The notes under the pieces were generated by a model. It did no database searches and was not told the DNA's origin. It saw nothing but the letters and a program-made list of their open reading frames with translations. Source: Cryptomeria japonica (lineage: Eukaryota > Streptophyta > Pinopsida > Cupressales > Cupressaceae). From it: 64,000 nt of DNA. The stretch covers positions 192,845,891 to 192,909,890 of the forward strand of contig NC_081406.1 of NCBI RefSeq assembly GCF_030272615.1, given 5' to 3'. Shown here piece after piece: positions 11,820 through 23,539 of the stretch (positions are counted from its first letter, which is position 1; each line of letters begins with the position of its first letter). The translations under genes were made by a program, and so were the position numbers.

Positions 11820-13483
11820 TGTGTGGGGGAAAAAGTGAAACTAAGCAAACATGCCCTAATCTCACTTTCAATCACACATTTGTGGAATACAAAAGAGCCT
11901 AGAGGTATCACACAATTGGCTACTTCTTTTTGTGGAAGAGAGAGCCACGGGCTACCTATTAGGATTTCTATTCCTTTGTTGTAATTGAAAGATAAAATGA
12001 TGCAAGTTCAATTCCCAACCCCAAAGTGCAAGTATGAACTAATAACAAGATTGCAGAATTGAACTTAAACTATGGAAAGTTGTAAACACAAGGACAAGAT
12101 AAGAATGTAAATGTGTACCCGGTGTTAAAATATGAATGAAAATGTTCAGGACGGGGGCGTGGGCACCACTGTCCTGATTCTGCCCCTGAAACTGTTGTTT
12201 TGCAACCTGAAAAGCTGTCAGAAAGTTGTTGTCTGACAGAGGGACCAGGACGCCCAGCGCCCCTGTCCCAGGGACCAGGGCACCCAGCGCCCCTGTCCTG
12301 GCAGGACCAGGGTGCCCCATGCCCCTGTCCTGGTCTTTTTCTCTGAAACTTGGTGTGTTGTTCTGTCTCAGTCTGCTTCTTTCGGATCTGCAACTTGCGG
12401 CGTCGTCTGAATCCCAAAATCTGCACTTATATCTGAAAAGGTGTTTTGGGCGGCTATATAGGGTTTTGCCTTAGTCAAACCCCCGCTTTGGTGATTTCCA
12501 CCTCCACGAATAGCCAAGTTGTATTGTAAAAGTAATGTGTGTGCAGACCTTGTGTGTGTGCAAGGTCCTAAAATGCAAGTAAGCAAACTAGAGCAACCTA
12601 GAAAGTAAACCCTAATTGCTTGTAAATGATAATGTAAATGCTCCAAATCAAGATGCAAAGAGATCTAAAGCATGAATACAAGTGATATAATGAGGCTTAT
12701 GCAAAGACATGGAAACAACATGAAATCATACCCAACCCCCAAGGGAGGGGTACAAGCCAATCTTCAGTCGGTAATCCCCTATTGCTCTTCAATGTCTTCA
12801 AAGACCTAAATGGATGAATGAAATTGATAGATGCTTGATGGATGGATGTTGAATGTTGTTGAAGTCTTCAAAGATCTGCTCTTTCGCTGCATAGAAGGCC
12901 CTTGAAAACCAAAATTCCCGGATCCTTTCAAATGAAGAAAGAGAGCTCTTATATATGAAACCCTAGGTCTTAATTTCAACTTTTGGCCGACCTAGAGATT
13001 GAATATCCCGCCAATTTCTTGGGGTTAAGCTTTATTTTATGATTGGATCACGTTCCTAAAATTTCGAGAAAAATGTCCGGGACCATGTGCACGCCGGGCG
13101 CCATGGTCCCGACAACTTTTCACCAAATTTTCAGGGCCGTCGAATATGATGATTTTAGAGAGAATCCCGAAGTTACAGGTGATTTTGAGATGTTTTGACC
13201 CCCGAAATCAAGCCCCCAAGTTCAAAATAGGACCTAATTAGGGTTTTTGATTAAATGATGTATTGGAGGAATAAAATGAAAGGGGCACGCTTTAATGAAA
13301 AGGGCCCAACTTTATGATATGGGAGATGATGAAATAGGACCTTAGACCTAATTAATTTAATTAATTAAGTGCTAAAGGGGAAATTCAATGCAAAATGCAA
13401 AATGCAAAATGCACCAAGGCGGGTGCTAAACTAGGTGTGAAATTGTACCACCCTAGCAAGTGCGTACAATTTACGATGCTACA
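11820..13483 (-). repeat. Element A 5' LTR (1664 bp)
   Basis: This is the right copy, longer than the left because it has an extra GGGACCAGG...CGCC unit in the GC-rich block (12238-12335) and an extra AAAATGC unit near 13400. The TATA-like TATATAAG (minus sense) is at about 12948-12957 and the 9-bp-arm hairpin is at 13078-13111. It should drive transcription of the ORF at 11481-8254. Confidence 0.93.
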
Positions 13484-14552
13484 AGAGGGTTTAAAAATAA
13501 GACTGTTAAGTCCACTCGGTTAAGATATTTTCTGTCACTTACAAAATAACAATAATACACAATATATCTGCAACTTCACATCTAAAATGCTAAAGCAGAT
13601 TCTTATTTGCTCAAAACAATCTAGTCATAGGACTTATCTTGTCCCTTTGTTGGGCTCTCTACTCTATTATTCAAACAGGTTTTCAAGCTTCTGTGCTTGG
13701 TAATCACTATGTAGCATCCCTGTGCTTACACTTGCCCGCATACATTGTTTATCAACAATTCCTTATTTATAAACAATTGCTAACCGCTTAATCTCCTTGA
13801 TCACATTTCCCATGATCAATCTTAGCCATCAGATCTTCAAACTTGACCAAGTTCAATGTATCCTTCCGATCTGAAAAACAGTTTACCTTGCCTGGGGACT
13901 TGCATTCCTATCTTGGAACTTGCACAAGGTTATTGCGGTTTAATCTGCGCTGTAGATCTTCCTGCCGATTTTCCTTTGCCATAGATCCTTAACAAACTTC
14001 ATGCATGGCATACCAATCATTTATACATCTCCAACTCATCATTGTCCTTCATTAAATAATGTGTGTATTCATCTAATGCGCACTATCATAACTCGGTTGC
14101 AACTCGGTAAATACTAAACTTTACTCGGCAGACATTCCGCCTTCATTAACCAATATCGATAACCTTAGGGTTTACCGACTAGGTTCTTTGCTCGGTGACA
14201 TAGTATAGTATTAACCTTACAATCAACAACATATGTAGGATATCAAATCAATCTAAACATCATGATCTCATCATTGTCTAACTTGGTAATAGTTTCCCAT
14301 TGAATAACTTATTTCTACCCTTATTCATCACATTCTTTCTGTGTCTTTTACCGACATCTTAATTCTCTTCAAATCAATCTTATCAAGATATGGCAACATC
14401 ATACTGAATTAGATAATCAATTTCTTGACATCAATGACAAAATAATGTTATAAATATAGTTATCATCCTTCTTCAGTTATATCAACAATCTTCAACAACC
14501 TTCTCAATATCCTTATTGAATATCAACAATATTTCTTACTATAATGCCAACA
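13484..14552 (-). repeat. copia 5' LTR, U3-side part (after the insertion of element A)
   Basis: This continues the copia LTR interrupted at 4798. The first five bases are the second AGAGG target copy. The outer end at 14552 reads (minus) TGTTGGCATT, the usual TG start. Dispersed CTCGGT/CGGTAA words also occur in the 4367-4798 part, which supports continuity. Confidence 0.82.
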
Positions 14553-15877
14553 ATTTTGATGATGTGATGATGTAGAATAGTGACAGTGGTGTACTTCCTG
14601 ATTGGATATCATGCCTTATTCTCAACAAATATGTTATCCGATTAAGATGAGGATTAGAAGTACTAAGACGAGGATTATAAGAATGGTGATGAAGTGGATA
14701 TGATTTTGATGGTATTGTGCATGTCACAAGCGAAAATGGTGCTACATTGTTATTTTGGTCTTTGCAAATTGATGAAGTGTGAAAATGTAGGAAAACGTTT
14801 TGAAGATTGTTTGAGAGAATGCTCTGCATTCCTCCATATTTGATACTATGGTCTTGTGGTTCCAGAGGTATATGATGTGGGCGTTGTAATCCTTCCCTTT
14901 TATGACCCTGGTGTTGTTGCAGATGGTTTCTGGTGAATGCAATATGTTGACAATTTGATTAGTTGCCAAGAGTGGTTTGAAAAATGCTCTACATTTCTCC
15001 ACATTTATGTTTTTACTCATACAATTCAGTGGGCATTCTTATATTGTTTTTACCGTGTCTCATTTTAAATTTTAGGTGATGAAGTGATCTACAAGTTGGT
15101 TTGACATTGATTTATCTCATGTTTGTGTTGCCTAGGCATTCAAGTATGAATAATTTTGCATCTGTTTAGTTGTGCTTTCTTGTTTTTGGCATGATGGTGT
15201 GAAAGAAGAGTATGAGGATTTTTTTGATAGTTCATGAAATGCCTCTATGTGGGCTATATGATAATGATTGACCTTTTTGATACTGCACATTGTCTAGAGT
15301 TGGTTTTTTAGGTGATTTATAGTCATTTGGTCAATAGGGCCTACTCTATTTATTGCATTATGCATTTTGGGGTTTTCACCAGCATTGGAGGATGTGATGA
15401 AATGTATTTGGGTCCTACTCTGCCTTGTGATGATTCACATTAAGTAAATTAATTTGGAGCATATGTTCTGGGTTGAATGGTTATTTGTTACATGTTTTAA
15501 TTACAGATTACCTTGTTGTTGACTTGGGAGGATATGCACCAACATGTTTGATGTTTGGGGCTACATCTAGAAATATGTAATAAGTTATTTTAGGTCCTCT
15601 CTATCTCCTAGATTGGACCACTTTCATTACAATTTGTTTTTGAGCCTAACTTAGTGGGATCAATATTTGTCCCCTACTTTCCCTAACCTAATTGGAGCTT
15701 TGAGATGTTGTGGATGGTATATAAAAAGGATCACATTAATGGAAATTATGTGGATTGATGTGAATTGTGAAAGATGTGAAGTTGAGGTAGTAAAAGTGTG
15801 TGGTGAAAGTTTTGGAGCTGATTTGTTTAATGGTTGCTTGAGGCAACATGTCAAGAGCACCTACATTGTAAGGAGAC
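14553..15877. other. Unassigned spacer
   Basis: No gene is recognised. A pair of imperfect 35-bp repeats (TTTGAGAGAATGCTCTGCATT-type at about 14810 and 14980) lies here. Short open frames (for example 14539-15020 minus, 15667-15915 plus) have no recognisable motifs. It could be old LTR or internal repeat sequence. Confidence 0.4.
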
Positions 15878-15892
15878 TGTTGGAGGTTGTGA

Positions 15893-16276
15893 TGTTGAAG
15901 TCTTATTCATTGTAACTCATATATTCATGTATCTTTCACTAAGATATTGAATCTTTCAATAGGTCCTTTGTATCTTGCTTGGAGGCAACAAACTTACTTA
16001 GTAAGTCCTTTCCAAGAGTAGTGTGTTTCCTTAGGCAATGAGCCTTAAAATAAATTTGCAATCTTGTTCATATAATGTAAGATAGCTCTCACAACGTTTT
16101 TTCCCTTCTTGGGTTTCCCACATAAATTTGGTTCTCTCTTATGCATTGGTGTTCATTTTCTTGTCTTTCATTGTTGCTGATTAAATTAAGGCTTTTTGAA
16201 TTTGAATTGTGCTTAAATGTTTTAAGTTTTGTTCAAAGATTGATTCACCCCTCTTAGTCTTGGGGTGTGTTCAACA
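15893..16276 (+). repeat. Probable short copia-type LTR (solo or truncated)
   Basis: The segment begins TGTTGAAG and ends GTTCAACA, a 7-bp inverted terminal match typical of LTRs. The 3' half has the copia-like run from CTTCTTGGGTTTCCCAC to CACCCCTCTTAGTCTTGGGG just before the end. No PBS follows and no 5-bp target duplication is visible, so it may be a decayed solo LTR. A start at 15878 (TGTTGGAG) is also possible. Confidence 0.45.
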
Positions 16277-17700
16277 TAATCATGTGATAATCTTATCTCA
16301 TCAAGAATATAACTGATTAGGTTGGATCTTTTGTGAAGTTGGACACCGAGTTAGTGGACTCTTTAAGTAGGTATACTAGGGTTTATGTCATTAATTTATC
16401 AAAGCTTGTGCATTATTTTGTCATAATGCATTCCTAATTTGGCAAATGGACTCAATTATTTAACTATGAAGGCCTTTCATTTATATGATTTTGGTGTGAC
16501 ATGATAGGCCATAAGATCATTTGGTGCACTTCTAGGTCAATTGCAACAACAAATATTAGACTAAATAGTTGGATCAAAAAGACTAGAAATTCACGTGCAC
16601 ATTTTATTTGGCATAATCAAGGTAAGCTCATGGAACCCCATATGGAGAATAGACAAAACCTTGAGACAATTGTGAATTCCACCATCCCTTTAGAGCCACT
16701 CATTTCTCAAAAAAACCCCAAAGAAGATTTTCTTTAAATTAATTAGCTTGTCGATCGGGTGGGTGATTGATCTAATTCAAAGGGTAGAATCCCTTATATG
16801 GAAGACCTTGATGATGACAATCCAAATTTTACTAACAGTGGTGATATGGATCCATGTAAGAAGGTGCTTCATAGCTCAAACTATGAGCAACATCTCAAAA
16901 CCAAATAATAGCACACCAAGAAAGAAGAAAGAATGATTTTTTGAAGAAAAAAAATGATGGATAGAATATCGAGATTTTGTTGATGATGGAACTCAATGGA
17001 CCATGAATTACCATCTTACTAGAGGTAAGAGGAAAGGTTATCCAAACATAATGATAATCCATTCTTATTTTTTGGGAGGCTCTCAAAGTTGATTAGTCTC
17101 TGTGCACTTTTATTTCTCTTTGATATGATTCTTGAGAGTATTCTTTGCTATTTGTGATCTCCTTTGGGTTCTTTATGCTCATCCTTTTCCTCTTAATCAA
17201 CTCCTTGTTTTTTGTTCTCACCATTCGTGGGTCTAAATATATTATAGTAAATTATTTGTTTCTATATTGGGAGTGGGACCTATTCTACAACTTATAAAAA
17301 TGTTATATTAGAATTTTTTATATTTAATTCTTTTATAAATAAATACAATTCATTTTTTTTAGAAGTTTTGTGGGATGCACATATAGTGATGTTATTTTTA
17401 AGATGTGTCCACTTCAAAATATTATTAAAAGAGAATTTTTTTAAAAAAATTACTTGTAAAACTAAAATTCTTGTCTATTTTTCCTCAAAGTAGTTTTAAA
17501 AAATATTTAACACAGCAAAAAAAGGGACACACATCAAACAATATATTATATTTTAGTCATAAAGACAAGAATATTTTAAGATACATTCCACATTTGAACC
17601 TCTTAATCTTAATCATAACGATTTTAAAATTCAGCAATAATTTAAAACTAGGTCAAAATACTTCAAATTTTATTATATGACATCTTTAAATTGAATTTAA
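16277..17700. other. Unassigned AT-rich spacer with weak coding-like relic
   Basis: The plus strand at 16501-16950 has peptide-like open stretches in changing frames (for example at 16501-16737 and 16793-16910). I recognise no domain. It could be a heavily decayed gene or transposon. The remainder to 17700 is plain AT-rich sequence. Confidence 0.35.
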
Positions 17701-18935
17701 GTATATTGATTTTCACATCGAAGAGAATAAATGACTATTCTCAACCCTCTTTTTTAATCTCTCATTTCAATTCTATTTACCCAATAATCATAAATAAAAT
17801 ACATATAAAAGGAAAAAATATATTGCAATAGATACATGACTTTACTCAATGACTATTAAACCAACCATAACTATAGCAACAAGTACTATAAATAAAAATT
17901 GGATCATAACTTTACATTCATCACAATTTATATGTCATATAAATGAAATTGCCAAACAAACATAGATAAATTAAAATTTAAAAATAAAACAAAATGCAAA
18001 CCTTACAACTTTGGAAATCATCAAGAGTGTATTAAAATTTTGAAATGAATGTAGTAATGATATAAAAAATAACATTTTATACCATTTTTCAAATTTCCAA
18101 CCTATAAATAAATACCCCAAAAATGAAATCTTTAATATGTTATAAAAATAGCCATTTAAAAGTTTTTAAATTGTGTACAAACCATAGTTGGTAATCTAAA
18201 AAATTTTCATATAATTTTATTGGTTGGCAACGACATATCCAATGATGTTTTTGGTACATCAATAATATATATGAGCATTCAAATTTAAAAAACCGAGTTG
18301 AATAAAATTTGGGTGCTACTAAGAATAAGGGTTTAAATTTGATGATCGTAGTAATTTTTAATATAATATATTAATAAAAAAAATTAAATGGATTTTAAAA
18401 AGTTATAAAAGATTACAATAAAAATATATACTTGATTTGTGATATATTTTTATAAGAATGTAAAATATTTTAATATTTGAAAGGCAACTCTCATTGAATA
18501 ACTATTACAAAATATTGACTTGACAAGCAAGGTTAACTATCAAATTTAGCCCCCGCCGAGAATAAACAACGAAGTAATGAATTGTACTCTATTTGAGTGG
18601 ACATGGTTTTTTTTTAGTATACACGAAGAGCCGTGTTTGGACTAGAAAAATTAAAAGACACCTTTCTCTAGAACCAAGTGAACCCACTTACTCCTTTCAC
18701 ATCAAATAATAGACATTTAAAAATTACATACATTTGTAACATCAAATATGATTGGTGTTTGTTCCTCCATTGTGGAAGAAATGATGCTCAATGTCTCAAT
18801 AGGGTCAAGTGATTGCAATTTATCTAAATTCAAGCATCAATTGTCACCTAAATCCCCAAAGAAAGATTCTCACAACACATAGTCTTGCTCCTTTGAAACC
18901 AATTGGCCATCACTTGACACCTCCATTTTTTAAAA
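17700..18935 (-). pseudogene. Truncated duplicate of the ERF gene's 3' half plus its downstream flank
   Basis: About 1.25 kb aligns colinearly with 23540-24815, i.e. the C-terminal third of the ERF gene and its 3' flank. The coding part (18926-18717, minus) starts at codons matching [10 protein letters not shown] of the intact gene and ends at exactly the same stop position. Within it the Trp codon before ESFFGD and the Gln codon of GDNQCLN have become TGA. Many CpG sites of the intact gene are TpG or CpA here. The AP2 domain and 5' half are missing: homology ends at about 18935, where chromovirus sequence begins. I infer segmental duplication followed by truncation and methylation-type decay. 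Confidence 0.87.
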
Positions 18936-20070
18936 TGATTTTTCTGGCGGGTCTACTTCAATCACTACCAAATTCTACGTAGAAATGTGAGATCTTATCT
19001 ATGAATTTCTTCATAGGTCTACACAAGGTATAAGGTAAAGACTATATTTATAAATTACGGTTGATAAATTGACCAAGTATGCATAATTTATTCTTGTTAC
19101 TTCAGATTTCGAGGTGCTTCAAGTAGCAAACACATTATTCAAGGATATTTTGAGACTATATGGCTTGCCCAAGAACATTTTTAGTGATAAGTACAATAGA
19201 TTGACCAAATTCCTTTTTGGAAAGAAACATTTTTCTTGATAGGTACAAAACCCACACCTAGTACCAGCTACCATTCCCAAAATGACAGATGAACAAAGAT
19301 AGTGAAAAAATGGATTGAGGGGTACTTGAGGAAATAAGTTTCAAATAATTAGACCACATGGATCAAATGGTTGTACCTTGTTGAATAATGTTACCGTACC
19401 TCCCATCACATGTATATTGGGATGACATATTATAGGGCTCTATATGGTTATGATACATTATCCTTTATTGATCTCCTGATTTGAAATAACATCCTATACT
19501 AGCAACATGTGGCTTAATGAATTAAGCAAGAGATATATTGAGGTCACTAAAGGATAACCTATAGTGAGCACATAACTAGTAGAAGATCTATGTTGATCAA
19601 ATAATAATAGAGAGGTTCTTCAAGGTGGTAGATTGGGTCTTCTTGAAATTGCAGCCATACAAGAAGAATTCTCTTGATGGCGGGGGGGGGGGGGGGATTA
19701 AAAGCTCAAATCTCCATACTATGGACCTTATATATAATTCTAAAGTGGATAGGAGAAGTGTCTTATGAGTTGAAGCTCTCATAGAATAATAGAATACATA
19801 ATGTTTTTCATGTGTCATGTTTGGAGAAGTTCTTATTTAACAAATTATTCCCTTAGAGGAGTTTCCACTATTAAAATATGGAAAATTGATTCTTATCCTA
19901 AAGGAAGTAATGGACAACTGCATCAAATACTTGAGAAAAAAGATCATCATGAAGTATCTAGTTAGGTGGAGGAATCTACCAATTGAAGATGTCACTTGGA
20001 AAGGGCCCGAGATTGTTAAGAATCCTAATCTTCATTGCTTGAGGACAAACAATCTTGGGGAGGGAGGACT
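18936..20070 (+). pseudogene. Ty3/gypsy chromovirus integrase and chromodomain fragment
   Basis: Plus-strand translation in shifting frames gives a conifer-style chromovirus pol end. It starts with the LLQSLP linker before the integrase core and the D-L-T-K-Y region. Next come RLYGLPKNIFSD around the second catalytic Asp, a TSYHSQND region, and YRALYGYDT. The fragment ends in a chromodomain (about 19890-20070; core KYLVRWRNLPIEDVTWKG). Several stops and frameshifts are present, and a run of 15 G's lies at 19682-19696. Protease, RT and RNase H are missing. The left junction directly abuts the ERF pseudogene. Confidence 0.85.
20054..20070 (+). promoter_or_regulatory. Polypurine tract of the chromovirus
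   Basis: CTTGGGGAGGGAGGACT directly follows the chromodomain end and directly precedes TGTCATATCC, a usual start of gypsy LTRs. Confidence 0.6.
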
Positions 20071-22010
20071 TGTCATATCCCTTTAAAAAAAACTAAAAAA
20101 TACTCACTCACAATGATGATATTAGATGAGTTTTGGGGTGAATACTTCATGTATTCCAAAGTATTGTCAATGAGCCTGGCTCTGAGTTGTTTCTTAGTGC
20201 ATACCAGAAGGTCATCAAGGTTCAAGTATCAAAGCTCCTTCTCTATAAGTGTTGAGAGTTATCAGAGATCAAGGATCAGGCATGCCACTTGCCTCATGTT
20301 GAGAAACTATTAAGTGTTAAGGATTGAGGGTACCTCTTGACACAATCCATTTAAGGATATTAAATGATGAGGATTGGGGTTGTGGCCTAAAGAATGCCAA
20401 GTCACATGCAAAGGAAAAGTTTGAAGCTCCAGTGACAAAATTTTGTAAGGTCGACCTATACTGTGATGCGTAGGATTCAAGTTTGGATCTTGGTGCCATT
20501 TTGGGTCTAGGTTGACTTGTCTAGTCTTTTGTGTGAAGAGAATATAAAACTAGGAAATCATCCCAATAATGACTATCCATGTTATGTTATTAAATATATG
20601 TTAGACATTTTTTGTTCAAGTCTTTCTATGGACAAAAACTGATTGGAGATTGTGATCAATGGATGAAAAATCATTGGTTTTTGGAATTAGAGTACAAATA
20701 CTCTTTGCTTTGTGGTTGGGATTCTCATTCAAGGAGTGCATTGGAGCTTCAAAGATTTGCAAGAAATTTCAAAAAGTCAATGTGAATATTGTTTATTATT
20801 GTTAAGCGTTGCTATATAATGGCTATCATAACAACCCCTTGTAGAAATCATATCATAATCAATAAATTTATTAGAGTTTTGAATAATTTGTGCAAGTTGA
20901 TGTAGGGGGAATCAAGTTATTCTCTTTAATTTTATTGTTTGATTTTATTTTAGTCTTATTGACAGGAATCGGTTTGGTTAAGGTAGATCTTGATGCCACA
21001 TGGGTAGGAGATTGGATAGTTGATATAGTTGCCTTCGATAGGAGGAAGTGAATGCTTGGGGCGATTGGAAGATTAACGGTTAGAGTAAATATAGTGGAAC
21101 AATTTGGAGGAAATGAAACAAGTTACAAGAATCAATTATGATTAGTTGGGAAATGGTTTAAAGACAAGAAGAGAGAAAATAAAAGGCCAAAGGGAGTATA
21201 AGAGGAGGTCGTTAGCAAGTGTTGCAGAGGGGTGGTTGGTGAGAGTAACAAGAAGAGGCCAGATAGGTTGGAACATAAGATAGGGAGTATAAGCATTGGC
21301 AAGAGCTCGCATGGAAAGGGAAAACTGATCGAGCAAAGGATTAGATGTGCCAGTTGTGACTTGGCAACAAACATGCATAAGATAGTTACAAAAGGATGTA
21401 ATGACATGAATGAAAGAAGAAAATTGGGCACATTACAGGGATAATAGAGATAGGTGATGTGAGAAGGAATTAACATGGTAAAAGGAAAGCAGATAGAGCA
21501 GTGAGAGTGTGAGTAGAAGAAGGAAGAAATCGACTCTATGAAATAAAGTAGTGATAGTCAGACCGAATAGGTTGAGCTGACATGGTGAAGAATAAATAAG
21601 TTTCTTTTAATTGTAATATTCAATGTATGTGTTAAAAGAATAAATGAAACATTCCTTCAGATAGCTCACTCGTCCTATTGATTACTGTCCTCAATCTGAG
21701 GTTGTTAATCCCTCCTCTTTGTCCATTCCTACCGAGAGGTGTAGAGGAATAAAAGGCTATCTCTTTTCTCTACCCTCCATTAGCCAATTGGAGGGCCCTT
21801 AGAATAGTAGGGTAAGTGCTCATTGTTTGAAGTCATGATTGCTCATGGTGATTTTTGGTTTTGTACAGACAAAGTTTAATTATGGCGTTTTGTTCCTATC
21901 GTATACATATGAATGTGAGTGTATTCATAATATAGAAACTATCCTTTGAAATATTATGTTCCCACACTATACTTGATAATAAGTCTATGTGAGAGCGTTT
22001 GTGCTAATAA
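20071..22010 (+). repeat. Putative chromovirus LTR (about 1.9 kb)
   Basis: It starts TGTCATATCC after the polypurine tract. It ends just before a PBS-like site at 22012, which is how I set the right border. A TATA-like GCTATATAATGG lies near 20810. No second copy is in the window, so the limits are inferred from the two flanking signals. The LTR is bounded by the pol end on the left and a PBS on the right. Confidence 0.45.
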
Positions 22011-22011
22011 T

Positions 22012-22026
22012 TTGGTATTAGAACGT
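22012..22026 (+). promoter_or_regulatory. PBS-like site after the chromovirus LTR
   Basis: TTTGGTATTAGAACG differs from the initiator-Met-tRNA PBS TTTGGTATCAGAGCG at two positions, both transitions. It follows the putative LTR, as in the 5' half of an element. Confidence 0.5.
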
Positions 22027-23539
22027 GTGTATGTGAAGTTTTTGCCATCACAAGTTTATGTGTATTTTTAAATATAATTAATTCTATTATTGGATGTAGT
22101 TAGTAAAAAATAGTTCATGTTATCGAATGAATGTTATTGTTTATGTTCCAAATTTGTTAGTTTCTGAAAAAATGTAGAAAGGGACATTGCACTATAAGTG
22201 CCAAGTACTTGCATACCCCTTTGATTTTAATAATAATAATAATAAATTTTACAAAATTAATAAATTCAAATTTATTTTTTATATCTATAAATCCTACATC
22301 ATTATTGATGCCTACAATTACATGGAGGTTCGATGCAATATTTCATGTGTGTGAGGAATATTTCTTATGATATGTATGACTGAATAGGAGAATATTTTTC
22401 TTCGGCTACTAGGCAACTGCTCCAATTTTGATGAATTGATACCCAATATTTAAGTTCTTTAATTTTTTGGACATGATGGTAGGGTCAAGTTTGACCTAAA
22501 ATTATCCAAAAGATTATGTACCTACTAAATTTGGTATATATCTCTCGACTTTAAGCTCTTGTAGATGTAGCCTCCAATTTCTAAGTTAGATTTAAAAACT
22601 TTCTTGGATACTCTAAACTCATTGGTGAGCTTAGATTAATCTAGAAATCTTTGAAAGTAATTTGTAATATAAAGCTATAGAAGAAAACTCCTCAAATCAA
22701 GTATTTTAGATTTCTAAAAGTTGTCATCTAATGCAAGAAAAAACCAAACACAACTTTTTGAAAAAATACAAGATTTGCAATCTAGATCTCTTAAAAAGAC
22801 AAACAAGAAGAAATCCTACAAGCTCTAATATCATGCAAGAGTTGGTATATACTTTCTTATATCATGTAAGATATGGGTATAGAGGTAGCCATCCAAGATC
22901 TCAGAGCTTCAATGAACGCATAAGAGAAATCCAAAATAAGAGAATAATTATATTATATCAAAGAATGCAAATGTATGTTTTGAATACATTATTAAGATTA
23001 CAAAATGAATCCCTTAGTTATATAGACCAAGCTATGAAATATCAGAGAATATAAAAATATGACGTATTTTAATCTTATAACTTGGGATAAAAAAAAAAAA
23101 AAAAGCCTAAGAATGTCTTGAGTAAACTATTGAGAATACAACCTAATAGGAAAATTAGTTAGGTAATATACCTCATTTGTTTCAACAACTAAGAATTAAA
23201 ATACTATCAAGAATTGATATTAGCTTGAGAGGTTATAACTTATTATTTACATTTTGCTAGGTGATCTAAAATTTGTTTTTCCCATTCAAATCAATGGATC
23301 ACAATAACATACTTCACCTCTTTTTTAATTTGATTGGACTCCCTTTGTTTTCTTTATTTGATTGAATTTTTCTAAATAATTCTTCTTTGTTCCATTCCAT
23401 AAAAAAATCAATTCTATTTTAATAAACAAAACTGATAAATTTATTTTAATTTCAACATTGTCAAATTAACTTCATAACAAAATTTGACAAAACTAAACCA
23501 TATATTTTTTCTCTATTTTAAATACATTAATATCTCTAA
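22027..23539. other. AT-rich spacer
   Basis: I see nothing recognisable here. A 107-codon open frame at 22731-23054 (plus) has no domain or start context and is probably chance. Poly-A runs occur near 23088. Confidence 0.4.

Larger units (their letters stand above)
4799..13483 (-). mobile_element. Element A: complete non-autonomous LTR retrotransposon (8685 bp), inserted in the copia LTR
   Basis: Two near-identical direct repeats, 4799-6433 and 11820-13483, begin TGTGTGGGGG and end GCTACA. They are flanked by the perfect 5-bp duplication AGAGG (4794-4798 and 13484-13488). The PBS abuts the right LTR and the polypurine tract abuts the left LTR, so the element reads on the minus strand. The internal region has one long ORF (11481-8254) and about 1.8 kb of downstream non-coding DNA. 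There is no reverse transcriptase, RNase H or integrase in any frame. By eye I count about 20 differences between the LTRs plus one repeat-number change, so the insertion is fairly young. It must use enzymes from another element, plausibly a Tat-type gypsy such as F. Confidence 0.93.
1..14552 (-). mobile_element. Ty1/copia LTR retrotransposon, 3' end outside window, 5' LTR split by element A
   Basis: Reading on the minus strand, the element starts at 14552 (TGTTGG...) with an LTR ending in ...AACA at 4367. It continues through a primer binding site, a very short leader and a single gag-pol frame from 4301 to 114. The LTR is interrupted at 4799-13483 by element A. Without A and its 5-bp duplication the LTR is about 1.5 kb. 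The 3' LTR lies left of base 1, so LTR divergence and the target duplication cannot be checked. Domain order protease, integrase, RT, RNase H is the copia order. Eight in-frame stops make it non-functional. Confidence 0.93.

Noticed and set aside
19682-19696. G15 run as a possible regulatory quadruplex
   Set aside because: An isolated homopolymer in a dead chromovirus; likely slippage.
22731-23054. 107-codon plus frame
   Set aside because: AT-rich context, no motif and no homologous feature in the window; probably chance.
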